DNA of 64,000 bases from DATIUV01 sp049322755 (GCA_049322755.1 JBMOQX010000007.1:99160-163159), one strand, 5' to 3'. Numbered from the stretch's first letter, positions 17,611 to 27,169 are shown. The notes: a model not told the origin generated them from the sequence alone. Numbers and translations: made by a program.

Positions 17611-18492
17611 CTAAAGCACGGATTTCAGCAGCTTGCCCATCTCCGCCGGGTCCCGCGTCACCTTGATCCCGCACTCCTCCATCACGGCGATCTTCTCGGC
17701 GGCGGTGCCCTTGCCGCCGGAAATGATGGCGCCGGCATGGCCCATACGCTTGCCCGGCGGCGCCGTCACGCCGGCGATGAATCCCACCACGGGCTTCTTC
17801 ATGTGGACCTTGACCCAGCGGGCGCAGTCCTCCTCGTCGGAGCCGCCGATTTCCCCCACCATGATGACCGCGTCCGTTGCGGGGTCTTCGTTGAAGAGCT
17901 TCATGACGTCCACGTGCTTCATGCCGTTCACCGGATCGCCGCCGATGCCGACGCAGGTCGACTGCCCCAGGCCCAGTTCCATGAGCTGTCCCACGGCCTC
18001 GTAGGTGAGCGTTCCGGAGCGCGACACCACGCCGATGCGGCCCTTCTTGTGGATGTGCCCCGGCATGATGCCGATCTTGATCTCGTCGGGGGTGATCACG
18101 CCCGGGCAGTTGGGTCCCACCAGGATAGTCTTCCTGCCCTGCTTGCGCATCCGGTCGCGCACTTCGATCATATCGCGCACCGGAATGCCCTCGGTTATGC
18201 AAATCACGAGGTCCAGGTCTGCGTCCACGGCCTCCCAGATGGCGCCCGCGGCCCCTGCCGGCGGCACGTAGATCACCGAGGCCGTCGCGCCGGTCTGCCG
18301 TTTCGCGTCCTTGACCGAGGCAAAGATCGGCACGCCCTCGAAGCTCTCCCCCGCCTTCTTCGGGTTCACCCCGGCGACAAAGCAGTTCCGGCCGTTGGCG
18401 TACTCCAGGCAGTTGCGGGTGTGGAACTGGCCGGTCTTGCCGGTGATGCCCTGGGTGATGACCCGGGTGTTCTTGTCGATCAGGATGCTCAC
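17611..18492 (-). CDS. sucD: Succinyl-CoA synthetase alpha subunit (or related acid-CoA ligase)
   Basis: A 293-residue CoA-ligase alpha subunit. It has an N-terminal CoA-binding Rossmann domain (VITQGITGKTGQFHT) and the phosphohistidine active site in GHAGAIISGGKGTA near residue 250. The central stretch GPNCPGVITPDEIKIGIMPGHIHKKGRIGVVSRSGT matches SucD better than the malate-CoA ligase subunit MtkB. It has an unusual YANGRNCFVAGVNPKKAGESF where SucD usually has a shorter VGGVTPGKGG-type loop. It follows sucC with a 3-base gap. With SucC it forms succinyl-CoA from succinate and ATP/GTP in either direction. The promoter box upstream of sucC links it to the formyl-CoA regulon, so a second, specialised copy is possible. 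Confidence 0.88.
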   Translation of the reverse strand: MSILIDKNTRVITQGITGKTGQFHTRNCLEYANGRNCFVAGVNPKKAGESFEGVPIFASVKDAKRQTGATASVIYVPPAGAAGAIWEAVDADLDLVICITEGIPVRDMIEVRDRMRKQGRKTILVGPNCPGVITPDEIKIGIMPGHIHKKGRIGVVSRSGTLTYEAVGQLMELGLGQSTCVGIGGDPVNGMKHVDVMKLFNEDPATDAVIMVGEIGGSDEEDCARWVKVHMKKPVVGFIAGVTAPPGKRMGHAGAIISGGKGTAAEKIAVMEECGIKVTRDPAEMGKLLKSVL

Positions 18493-18495
18493 GGC

Positions 18496-19662
18496 TTACT
18501 TTCCTCCCGCGGCCGCCACCACTTTCTGGGCGGCCTCGGCCATGTTGTTGGCGGAAATGATGGGCAGGCCGGAATCGGCCAGGATCTTCTTGCCGAGATC
18601 CTCGTTGGTGCCCTTCATCCGCACCACCAGCGGCACCTTGAGCTGAACCTGTTTCGCGGCGGCCACCACCCCCTCGGCGATGACGTCGCAGCGCATGATA
18701 CCGCCGAAGATGTTGACCAGGATGGCCTTGAGCCCGGGGTTCCTGAGCATGATCTTGAACGCCTCGGTCACTTTCTCGGTGGTGGCACCGCCGCCCACGT
18801 CCAGGAAGTTGGCCGGCTCGCCGCCGAAGAGCTTGATGGTGTCCATCGTCGCCATGGCGAGTCCGGCGCCGTTCACCAGGCAGCCGATGTTGCCGTCCAG
18901 GGAGATGTAGGATAGGTCGGACTTGGACGCCTCGATCTCCGCCGGGTCCTCCTCGTCCAGGTCGCGCATGGCGAGGATGTCGGGATGGCGGAACAGCGCG
19001 TTGTCGTCGAAATTGATCTTGGCGTCCAGCGCGATCACCTGGCCGTCGCCGGTCAGGATCAGCGGATTGATCTCCGCCAGCGAGGCGTCGGTGTCCCAGA
19101 AGGCCTTGTACAGCCCCTGCAGCACGGCGCGGGCCTGCGGCACCGAGGCGTCGGGAATGCCGATCTTGCGGGCGACGTCGTTGGCCTCGGCGTCCTTGAG
19201 GCCGGTCTCCGGATCGATGAAGACCTTGTGGATCTTCTCCGGCGTCTTCGCCGCCACCTCCTCGATGTCCATGCCGCCTTCGGAGCTGGCCATCAGCACC
19301 ACTTTCTGGGTGCCGCGGTCCACCACCATGCCGACGTACAGCTCCTTCTTGATGTCGGCGCCCTCCTCGATCAGCAGCCGCCGCACCTTCTGGCCCTCGG
19401 GCCCGGTCTGGTGGGTCTTGATTTGCATGCCGAGAATCTCCGAAGCGCGCTGCCGCACCTCGTCGATGGATTTCGCCAGTTTGACGCCGCCGCCCTTGCC
19501 GCGACCGCCGGCGTGGATCTGAGCTTTCACCACCCACACCGGTCCGCCCAGCTTTTTCGCCGCGTCGACCGCTTCGTCGACGCTGAAACAAGGGAACCCG
19601 CGCGGCGTCGGCACGCCGTAACCGCGCAGGATTTCCTTTGCCTGGTATTCGTGGATTTTCAT
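18496..19662 (-). CDS. sucC: Succinyl-CoA synthetase beta subunit (or related acid-CoA ligase)
   Basis: A 388-residue ATP-grasp CoA-ligase beta subunit. The start at 19662 gives the canonical MKIHEYQAKEILRGYGVP and has a purine-rich GAAGAGAAAAG before it; an in-frame ATG at 19725 would lie within the promoter and is rejected. It contains the ATP-grasp domain (WVVKAQIHAGGRGKGGGVK around 43-60) and the C-terminal ligase domain with NIFGGIMRCDVIAEGVV near 320. It is the first gene of the sucCD operon. A TTGACCGGGGTCAA box lies about 90 bases upstream of the start codon. Substrate could be succinate or a related acid; sequence alone favours succinate. Confidence 0.9.
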   Translation of the reverse strand: MKIHEYQAKEILRGYGVPTPRGFPCFSVDEAVDAAKKLGGPVWVVKAQIHAGGRGKGGGVKLAKSIDEVRQRASEILGMQIKTHQTGPEGQKVRRLLIEEGADIKKELYVGMVVDRGTQKVVLMASSEGGMDIEEVAAKTPEKIHKVFIDPETGLKDAEANDVARKIGIPDASVPQARAVLQGLYKAFWDTDASLAEINPLILTGDGQVIALDAKINFDDNALFRHPDILAMRDLDEEDPAEIEASKSDLSYISLDGNIGCLVNGAGLAMATMDTIKLFGGEPANFLDVGGGATTEKVTEAFKIMLRNPGLKAILVNIFGGIMRCDVIAEGVVAAAKQVQLKVPLVVRMKGTNEDLGKKILADSGLPIISANNMAEAAQKVVAAAGGK

Positions 19663-19723
19663 TCTTTTCTCTTCCCGGTGATGCCTCGACAACCGGCGCG
19701 CGGCGCGCCGATGCGGAGCCGAC

Positions 19724-19766
19724 AATCTAAGTCATGCCGCCCGGTTCCACCCTTGACCGGGGTCAA
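19724..19766 (-). promoter_or_regulatory. Crp/Fnr-type operator upstream of sucC
   Basis: TTGACCGGGGTCAA at 19753-19766 carries the same half-sites as the boxes at 4440, 9571 and 12673. The bases next to it on the plus strand, TAATCCGGG, are also identical to those flanking the 4440 box. A TAGATT hexamer at 19729-19724 lies one base further away than the -10 elements at the lyase operon and fhs; it is a modest -10 match. Confidence 0.6.
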
Positions 19767-19871
19767 TAATCCGGGAACCTACCGATTTATAAGCGGAATC
19801 CGGGATCGGCACCGACCGCCGCCCGGGCGCCCCGGGCACCGTTCCGGCAGCGCCCGGGAAAACGCCGGCGC

Positions 19872-20021
19872 TTATTCAAGCTCGCCGTAGCGGGTCTCGC
19901 ACTCCGTCACCGGGCGGCTGAGAATCTCGTTCTCGTGCAACCGCTTCGCGGCGAAAGAGCGCACGCGCGCGCCGGCTGTGTCGGCGTCTTTGGCTTTCGA
20001 CTCGCCTGATTCTTTCGCCAC
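19872..20021 (-). CDS. Small hypothetical protein, 49 residues
   Basis: Below the usual size cutoff, but a GTG codon at 20021 is preceded by GGAGGAACC, a strong ribosome binding site at the right distance. The product is charged and soluble (it ends TECETRYGELE), with no membrane segment or motif that I recognise. It lies alone between the sucC promoter and the adaptor-protein gene, divergent from the latter. A real gene is likely but unproven; composition does not exclude chance. Confidence 0.45.
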   Translation of the reverse strand: MAKESGESKAKDADTAGARVRSFAAKRLHENEILSRPVTECETRYGELE

Positions 20022-20216
20022 GGTTCCTCCGGAGGGCTGCACGACGGACCCCGAACGCATGCTCGTGACCGGTGGTCCGGGAAGCGCACAATGGTAGCCG
20101 CGCGGCGCGGCAGCGGCAACCGCCGCGCGCGGCCACCCGACCGCGCGCGGCTCGCTTTACAAGGAGCGCGCCGGCTGGCGACAATGGCGCACCACGCCGC
20201 CGCTTCCCCTCGCCAG

Positions 20217-21026
20217 ATGATTCCCCAAGCTTTGCGCTGGAACTGCGCCGTCCTGCTCGGCTGTCTGTTCACGCCGGCCTGGGGCGTGGAAATCGACTGT
20301 CTCATCGAGCCGCACCAGATTACGGACGTTCGCAGTCCGGTGGATGGGGTACTGGAAAGTGTCGCCGTGCAACGCGGGCAGCAGGTCAGGAAAGGGCAGG
20401 TGCTCGCCACCCTGCAATCCGACGCCGAGAAGGCGGCACTGGAGGTCGCCCGCACCCGCGCCGAAATGGACGGCGCCGTAAAGGCGGCCGAGGCGCGGTT
20501 GGACGCCGCGAGCAAGAAGGAGCAGCGCACACGCGAGCTGTTCGAGAAGAACTTCGTTTCCTCGGGTGTGCTCGAGGAGGCGCGCACCCAGAGGTCGCTG
20601 GCGGAACACATGCTGCGCGAAGCGCGGGAAGCCAAGCGCCTCGCCGAGCTCGAGCTGCGGCGCTCCGCGGAGCTGCTCAGGCTGCGCACCCTGCGCGCCC
20701 CGTTCGACGGCGTGGTGACGGAACGCTACCTCGATCCGGGCGGGCTCGCCACCGCCGCAGCCAAGGACCCCATACTGCGCATCGCGCAGATCGACCCGCT
20801 CAGCGTGGAGGTCATCCTCGGCGCCGGCCTCTACGGCAAGGTGAAAGTCGGGCAGACGGCCGACGTGACCCCGGAAACCTCCGCCACCAGTTTTCCCGCC
20901 CGGGTGACGGCGGTGGACCGGGTAATCGACGCCGCCAGCGGGACATTCCGCGTTCGTCTGGAACTGCCCAACCCGAAACAGGAAATTCCTGCGGGCGCGA
21001 AGTGCAAAGTGCGCCTGCCGGACTGA
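20217..21026 (+). CDS. HlyD/RND-type periplasmic adaptor (membrane fusion) protein
   Basis: A 269-residue protein from the start chosen at 20217, which gives a clean signal peptide (MIPQALRWN, hydrophobic core, PAWG cleavage near residue 23); an ATG at 20184 is also possible. It has a biotinyl-lipoyl-like half (DVRSPVDGVLESVAVQRGQQVRKGQVLATL), a coiled-coil hairpin rich in Ala, Glu and Arg (about 75-150), the second lipoyl half (LRAPFDGVVTERYLDPGG) and a beta-barrel. It is short for the family and stands alone, with no pump or outer-membrane partner adjacent, so its partner transporter must be encoded elsewhere. Confidence 0.8.
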   Translation: MIPQALRWNCAVLLGCLFTPAWGVEIDCLIEPHQITDVRSPVDGVLESVAVQRGQQVRKGQVLATLQSDAEKAALEVARTRAEMDGAVKAAEARLDAASKKEQRTRELFEKNFVSSGVLEEARTQRSLAEHMLREAREAKRLAELELRRSAELLRLRTLRAPFDGVVTERYLDPGGLATAAAKDPILRIAQIDPLSVEVILGAGLYGKVKVGQTADVTPETSATSFPARVTAVDRVIDAASGTFRVRLELPNPKQEIPAGAKCKVRLPD

Positions 21027-21170
21027 CAATTCAGCGCGCACTGCGGCGCGCCGGTATCCATCGACCGCGCCGCCGCCGGCGTTACCGCTGGCCCGCCATC
21101 GGTTGGTTCTGCCCGGGCGCACCCGCTTCGTCGCGCCCGGGGAAACCGCCGCTTGCGGGAGCCCCGGTGG

Positions 21171-21246
21171 TGGTGCCGACAGTAGGACTCGAACCCACGA
21201 CCTTCTGATTACAAATCAGCTGCTCTACCAACTGAGCTATGCCGGC
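21171..21246 (-). tRNA. tRNA-Thr (anticodon TGT)
   Basis: Read on the minus strand the 76-base sequence folds as a full cloverleaf. The acceptor is GCCGGCA paired with TGTCGGC, the D arm GCTC...GAGC, the anticodon loop TTTGTAA gives anticodon TGT, and the T arm contains GGTTCGAGTCC. The CCA end is encoded. It lies just upstream of sspB in the same orientation, after the divergent adaptor gene. Confidence 0.95.
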
Positions 21247-21334
21247 CCGGTAGGGATTTTACGGGGAATCGGGAAAACCGAAGGCGCGGCGGGCGGGCGG
21301 TGCGCACCCGTCCGAAAAACGGGGCGACCCCCGT

Positions 21335-21748
21335 TTACTTGACAACCTGGAGCCTGGGGCGGCCGCTGCCGGGGGGCTGGGAGCCGTCGTCGCCCTGGGT
21401 GGGGGCCGCTTCTTCGCGCGGGGCGGCATCTTCGCCTTCCGCGGCCGGAAAGACCAGGCCTTGGCCGTTCTCCTTGGCAAAGATGGCAACCACGGCGTCC
21501 ATCGCCACCGTGATCTCCCGCGACACGCCGCCGAACCGGGCCGAGAACTGCATCCGCTCGTTGTCCATGGTCAGGTCGCGGGTGGCGTCCGAGCCGATGT
21601 TGAGCACGATCTGCCCGTCCTTGACATATTCCATCGGCACCCGGGAACGCTGGTCGACCTGGACCGTGACGTACGGCGTTGCGCCGGCGTCCACGCACCA
21701 TTCGTAGATGGCGCGGATCAGGTAGGGTTTGGTCGGCAACTCGCGCAT
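21335..21748 (-). CDS. sspB: ClpXP protease specificity-enhancing factor SspB
   Basis: A 137-residue protein of normal length for beta/gammaproteobacterial SspB. The folded substrate-binding domain (about 1-105) begins with TKPYLIRAIYEWCVDAG and includes VPMEYVKDGQIVLNI. It is followed by a flexible acidic tail (EGEDAAPREEAAPTQGDD) and the ClpX-binding tail RPRLQVVK at the C-terminus. It delivers ssrA-tagged peptides from stalled ribosomes to ClpXP. It is 3 bases downstream of sspA, the usual sspAB arrangement. Confidence 0.95.
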   Translation of the reverse strand: MRELPTKPYLIRAIYEWCVDAGATPYVTVQVDQRSRVPMEYVKDGQIVLNIGSDATRDLTMDNERMQFSARFGGVSREITVAMDAVVAIFAKENGQGLVFPAAEGEDAAPREEAAPTQGDDGSQPPGSGRPRLQVVK

Positions 21749-21751
21749 GCG

Positions 21752-22351
21752 CTATTTTCGCATGACCTTCTCGGAGGGCGTCAAAGCCTCGATGAAGGCC
21801 GGCCGGGAGAAGATGCGCTCCGCGTATTTCATCAGCGGCGCCGCCTGCTTCGGCATCTGGATGCCGTAGTGGTCGAGCCGCCACAGCAGCGGCGCGATGG
21901 CCACGTCCAGCATCGTGTACTCATCGCCGAGCATGAACTTCTGGCGCTGGAACACCGGCGCGATCTGGGTCAGGTTGTCGCGGATCACGATGCGGCCTTT
22001 TTCCGCGGTCTTCTGGCTGCCCTTCTCGATCGCCTGCACGTGGCAGAACAGCTCCTGCTCGAAGCGGAACAGGAACAGGCGCGCCCGCGCCCGCATCACC
22101 GGGTCCGCCGGCATCAGCTGCGGATGCGGGAAGCGGTCGTCGATGTACTCGTTGATGATGTTGGACTCGTACAGGATCAGGTCCCGGTCCACCAACACCG
22201 GCACCTGGTTGTACGGGTTCATCACCGCCAGATCCTCGGGCTTGTTGAAGAGATCGACGTCGATGATCTCGAAGTCCATCCCCTTCTCGTACAGGACGAT
22301 GCGGCAACGGTGGCTGAAGGGACACGTGGTCCCCGAATAAAGTCTCATCAT
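21752..22351 (-). CDS. sspA: Stringent starvation protein A (glutathione S-transferase fold)
   Basis: A 199-residue protein with an N-terminal thioredoxin-like GST domain (MRLYSGTTCPFSHRCRIVLYEKG) and an all-helical C-terminal domain. Family members lack GST activity and bind RNA polymerase during starvation and acid stress. It lies 46 bases downstream of petC and directly before sspB, the pet-ssp order common in beta- and gammaproteobacteria, so it is probably co-transcribed with the bc1 genes. Confidence 0.94.
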   Translation of the reverse strand: MMRLYSGTTCPFSHRCRIVLYEKGMDFEIIDVDLFNKPEDLAVMNPYNQVPVLVDRDLILYESNIINEYIDDRFPHPQLMPADPVMRARARLFLFRFEQELFCHVQAIEKGSQKTAEKGRIVIRDNLTQIAPVFQRQKFMLGDEYTMLDVAIAPLLWRLDHYGIQMPKQAAPLMKYAERIFSRPAFIEALTPSEKVMRK

Positions 22352-22397
22352 GGCGAACTCTCCCCTTTACCTCGGGCGCAACTGCGCGCGGCGCGCT

Positions 22398-23141
22398 TCA
22401 ATGCACGTCTTTCCAGTATTCCTTCTTGAGGAGATAGGTCAGCACGAACAGCACGCCCAGGAACAGGACGACGATGATGCCGATCTGGCTGCGCTTCACC
22501 GCCGCCGGCTCGCCCATGTAGACGAGATAGTTCACCAGATCGCCGATCAGGGCGTCGTACTCCACCTTGGACAGCTTGCCGGGCTGCGCGAGCACGAGCT
22601 TCTTTACCGTGTGCCCGTCGCCGTCCCCTGAAGCCTTCTCTTCCTTCAGCTCCTGAATTCCCTGCAGCTCCCACAGCACGTGAGGCATGCCCACCTGGGG
22701 GAACGCCAGGTTGTTCCAGCCGGTCACCTTGGTTTCGTCGCGGTAGAACGTGCGCAGATAGGTGTAGAGCCAGTCCGCGCCGCGCGAGCGGGCGATCACC
22801 GTCAGGTCCGGCGGCGGCGCGCCGAACCATGCCGCCGCGTCCTTCCGGTCCATCGCCACCTTCATCTGCTCGCCCACCTTGTCGGCAGCGAACATCAGAT
22901 TGTCCCGGATCTGGTCCTCGGTCAGCCCGAGGTCGGTCAGCCGGTTGTAGCGCATGAACTGCGCGCTGTGGCAGCTCAGGCAATAGTTAACGAATACCTG
23001 CGCGCCGCGCTGGAGCGACAGCGCGTTCTGCAGGTCCACGGGCGCGCGGTCCAGCTTGGCACCGCCGCCCGCCGCCAGCGCCGCCAGCGGCGCCAGCAGC
23101 AGGGCAGCGAGCACGCCGGCAAGGGTCGTCCTGGTCTTCAT
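22398..23141 (-). CDS. petC: Cytochrome c1 of the bc1 complex
   Basis: A 247-residue haem protein. It has a signal peptide (about 1-24), the haem c motif CLSCH at residues 54-58, and a likely axial Met in FPQVGMPHVLW. A C-terminal membrane anchor (IGIIVVLFLGVLFVLTYLLKK) ends with a short charged tail. The start at 23141 overlaps the petB stop by four bases (ATGA), so translation is coupled. It passes electrons from the Rieske protein to soluble cytochrome c in the periplasm. Confidence 0.95.
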   Translation of the reverse strand: MKTRTTLAGVLAALLLAPLAALAAGGGAKLDRAPVDLQNALSLQRGAQVFVNYCLSCHSAQFMRYNRLTDLGLTEDQIRDNLMFAADKVGEQMKVAMDRKDAAAWFGAPPPDLTVIARSRGADWLYTYLRTFYRDETKVTGWNNLAFPQVGMPHVLWELQGIQELKEEKASGDGDGHTVKKLVLAQPGKLSKVEYDALIGDLVNYLVYMGEPAAVKRSQIGIIVVLFLGVLFVLTYLLKKEYWKDVH

Positions 23142-24376
23142 CGGTCGGTCACTCGTTCCGGTTCGGGCTTGGTCTTGTCGATCTTCGTGTACCAGGGCAT
23201 CAGCAGGAAGAACGCGAAGTACACGACGGTGAGTATCTGCGCCGTCAGCGTGCGGCCGGCCGTCGGCGGCAGCACGCCCAGGATGCCCAGGACCACGAAG
23301 CTCACCAGGAACGCCGCCAGGAAACCCTTGAACAGCGGGCCGCGATAGCGCACCGATTTCACCGGGCTGCGGTCGAGCCAGGGCAGAAAGAAGAAGATCA
23401 GCACCGCGGCGCCCATCACGGCCACGCCCGGGAACTGGGAGCCGAACATCGGCGGTACCGCCCGCAGCATCGCGTAATAGGGCGTGAAGTACCACACCGG
23501 CGCGATGTGCTCCGGCGTCTTCAGGGGATCGGCCGGGATGAAGTTGTTGTACTCGAGGAAGTACCCGCCCATCTCCGGCGCGAAGAACACCACGGCCGAG
23601 AACAGGATCAGGAAGAACACCGTCCCCATGATGTCCTTGACCGTGTAATAGGGGTGAAACGGGATGCCGTCCAGCGGCTTGCCGTCGGGCCCCTTCTTCT
23701 TCTTGATCTCGACGCCGTCCGGGTTGTTGGAGCCCACCTCGTGCAGCGCGACGATATGGGCCGCCACCAGCCCCAGCAGCACCAGCGGCAGGGCGATGAC
23801 GTGGAAGGCGAAGAAGCGGTTGAGGGTGGCGTCGGAGACCACGAAGTCGCCGCGGATCCACACCGCCAGGTCCGGGCCGATGATCGGGATCGCCGCAAAC
23901 AGGTTGACGATCACCTGCGCGCCCCAGTAGGACATCTGCCCCCACGGCAGCAGATAGCCGAAGAAGGCCTCGCCCATGAGCACCAGGTAGATCAGCACGC
24001 CGAAGATCCAGATCAGTTCGCGCGGCTTCTTGTAGGAGCCGTACATCATCCCGCGCAGCATGTGCAGGTAGACGACGATGAAGAAGGCGGAGGCGCCGGT
24101 GGAGTGCAGGTAGCGGATCAGCCAGCCCCACGACACGTCGCGCATGATGTACTCGACGGAGCCGAAGGCCTGGTTCGCGTCCGGCTTGTAGTTCATCGTG
24201 AGAAAGATGCCGGTGACGATCTGGATCACCAGCACCAAAATGGCGAGCGAGCCGAAGTAGTACCAGAAATTGAAGTTCTTCGGCGCGTAGTACTCGGACA
24301 GGTGCGCCTTCCAGGTCGACGTCAGGGGAAAGCGCGCGTCAACCCAGCCCAACAGAGCGGACATCTTGCCGTTCAT
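23138..24376 (-). CDS. petB: Cytochrome b of the bc1 complex
   Basis: A 412-residue integral membrane protein with eight expected helices. Haem-ligating histidines lie in helices 2 and 4 (HSTGASAFFIVVYLHMLRG and FFAFHVIALPLVLLGLVAAHIVALH). PDNF-type Qo motifs are represented by the loop around NNFIPADPLKTPEHIAPVWYF, where PEW is PVW. It carries quinol oxidation and quinone reduction sites. It is the middle gene of petABC, 3 bases after petA. Confidence 0.96.
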   Translation of the reverse strand: MNGKMSALLGWVDARFPLTSTWKAHLSEYYAPKNFNFWYYFGSLAILVLVIQIVTGIFLTMNYKPDANQAFGSVEYIMRDVSWGWLIRYLHSTGASAFFIVVYLHMLRGMMYGSYKKPRELIWIFGVLIYLVLMGEAFFGYLLPWGQMSYWGAQVIVNLFAAIPIIGPDLAVWIRGDFVVSDATLNRFFAFHVIALPLVLLGLVAAHIVALHEVGSNNPDGVEIKKKKGPDGKPLDGIPFHPYYTVKDIMGTVFFLILFSAVVFFAPEMGGYFLEYNNFIPADPLKTPEHIAPVWYFTPYYAMLRAVPPMFGSQFPGVAVMGAAVLIFFFLPWLDRSPVKSVRYRGPLFKGFLAAFLVSFVVLGILGVLPPTAGRTLTAQILTVVYFAFFLLMPWYTKIDKTKPEPERVTDR

Positions 24377-24379
24377 CGA

Positions 24380-24973
24380 TCAGACCCCTTTGCTGTCTTC
24401 ACCAATCAGGATCAGCGTGTCGCTGAGATACTTGTGCGGGGGAACTTCGAGGTTGGTGGGCGCAGGAACACCCGAATAGACCCGTCCCGCAAGGTCGAAC
24501 TTGGATCCATGGCAGGGGCAGAAAAATCCCCCCAGCCAATCCGCGCCGAGATCCGCCGGCTTGACGTCGGGCCGGAACGTCGGGGAGCAGCCCAGGTGGG
24601 TGCAGATGCCCACCAGGACGAGATATTCGGGTTTGATCGAACGGAACGCGTTGGTGGCGTAGGCGGGCTGCTGCTGCACCCGCGAGTCCGGGTCCGCCAG
24701 CAGATTCCTGACCTGGTCGAGGGTCGCGAGCATTTCCTTGGTGCGGTTGAGCACCCAGCACACCTTGCCGCGCCACTCCACCTGAACCAGCATGCCCGGC
24801 TCCAGCTTGGAGATGTCCACCTCCACCGGCGCGCCGGCGGCGCGGGCGCGCTCGCTGGGCATCATGCTGGCGACGAAGGGGATCATGGCGCCGACCGTGG
24901 CGACGCCGCCGACGACGCTGGTTGCAACGAGCAGCAGCTTGCGCCGCCCGCCATCGACTGGTTTTGCGCTCAT
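24380..24973 (-). CDS. petA: Rieske iron-sulfur protein of the bc1 complex
   Basis: A 197-residue protein from the start at 24973 (MSAKPVDGGRRKLLL), which puts the twin-arginine export signal at the N-terminus; a further upstream ATG at 25012 is less likely. The 2Fe-2S ligands are in CTHLGC and CPCHGS. The N-terminal helix stays in the membrane as anchor. It is the first gene of petABC. The Tat translocase needed for its export is encoded 3 kb away in this window. Confidence 0.95.
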   Translation of the reverse strand: MSAKPVDGGRRKLLLVATSVVGGVATVGAMIPFVASMMPSERARAAGAPVEVDISKLEPGMLVQVEWRGKVCWVLNRTKEMLATLDQVRNLLADPDSRVQQQPAYATNAFRSIKPEYLVLVGICTHLGCSPTFRPDVKPADLGADWLGGFFCPCHGSKFDLAGRVYSGVPAPTNLEVPPHKYLSDTLILIGEDSKGV

Positions 24974-25096
24974 GCCGGATTCCTGCCGTGTCCTGTTGTC
25001 GGGTATTGTCAAAAATCCGTTATTTTACCGGAGCGAGGACCAAAAATTAAAGTTTGCTGAAATATCCCGCCGCCGCGCCCCGGCACCGCGGCGCCG

Positions 25097-25843
25097 TCAA
25101 ACGGGGTTGGGCACGTCCACGAACTCGTGCCAAAGGCCGAAACGGTCGGCGAGATGCCGCCCCAGCGCCTGGACACCGAAGCGCTCCGTGGCGTGGTGGC
25201 CGGCCGAGACGAAGGCGACCCCCGCCTCACGCGCTTCCAGCACCGTGCGTTCGGAGACCTCACCGGTAAGATAGGCGTCCACCCCGTGGCCCGCCGCCTC
25301 CAGCAGCAGGTCCTGGGCAGCGCCGGTGCACCAGGCCACGCGCCGCACCGGGCGGGCCCCGTCCCCCACCACCAGCGGCGCGCGCCCGAGCCGCGCCCCC
25401 ACCAGCGCCGCGAACTCGCTCAAGCTGACTGCTGCGGAAAGCACGCCGAGGTGGCCCAGGTCCTGGTCGCCGAACCGGCCGGTGGCTGTGAGCCCGAGCC
25501 GGCCCGCCAGCTGCGCGTTGTTGCCCAGCTCCGCATGGGCGTCCAGGGGCAGGTGAAACGCGAACAGGTTGAGCCCGTGCCGGAGCAGCCGCTCCAGCCG
25601 CCCGCGCTTGACCCCGACCACGCGCGGATCCTCCCCGCGCCAGAAATATCCGTGATGGACCAGCAGTGCGTCGGCATCAAGCCCGATGGCGGCGTCGATC
25701 AGCTCCGACGACGCGGTGACGCCGGTGACCAGGCGCCGCACGTCGGGGCGGCCTTCCACCTGCAGGCCGTTTGGGCAATAATCCTCATAGCGGGCCACCT
25801 GCAGCAGGTCCGCGAGGTAATTTTCCAGCTCGTTTCGATGCAT
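25097..25843 (-). CDS. Nif3-like dinuclear metal centre protein
   Basis: A 248-residue Nif3/YbgI family protein. Metal-binding residues typical of the family are seen in VHHGYFWRGEDP near residue 62, FHLPLDAHAELGNN near 97, and SAGHHATERFGVQAL near 212. Family members form hexameric rings with two metals per subunit; proposed roles include GTP cyclohydrolase-like hydrolysis and metal insertion, and none is settled. It is divergent from the DegS-like protease gene and upstream of petA on the same strand. Confidence 0.92.
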   Translation of the reverse strand: MHRNELENYLADLLQVARYEDYCPNGLQVEGRPDVRRLVTGVTASSELIDAAIGLDADALLVHHGYFWRGEDPRVVGVKRGRLERLLRHGLNLFAFHLPLDAHAELGNNAQLAGRLGLTATGRFGDQDLGHLGVLSAAVSLSEFAALVGARLGRAPLVVGDGARPVRRVAWCTGAAQDLLLEAAGHGVDAYLTGEVSERTVLEAREAGVAFVSAGHHATERFGVQALGRHLADRFGLWHEFVDVPNPV

Positions 25844-25944
25844 GTTTTTTTGGTGAAGGCGTACCGACCGCGGGTGTTTCGGAGCTTACGCGCTCCCGAC
25901 CCGGCGGCACCAGCCGACACCGGACCGCGGGTACCTCTCGTTTG

Positions 25945-27111
<1,167 letters not shown>

Positions 27112-27169
27112 TCCCGTTCCAAGCGCCCGGCCGCGGCCCCGGAGACCCGCGCACGGGCGGGCCGCACCC

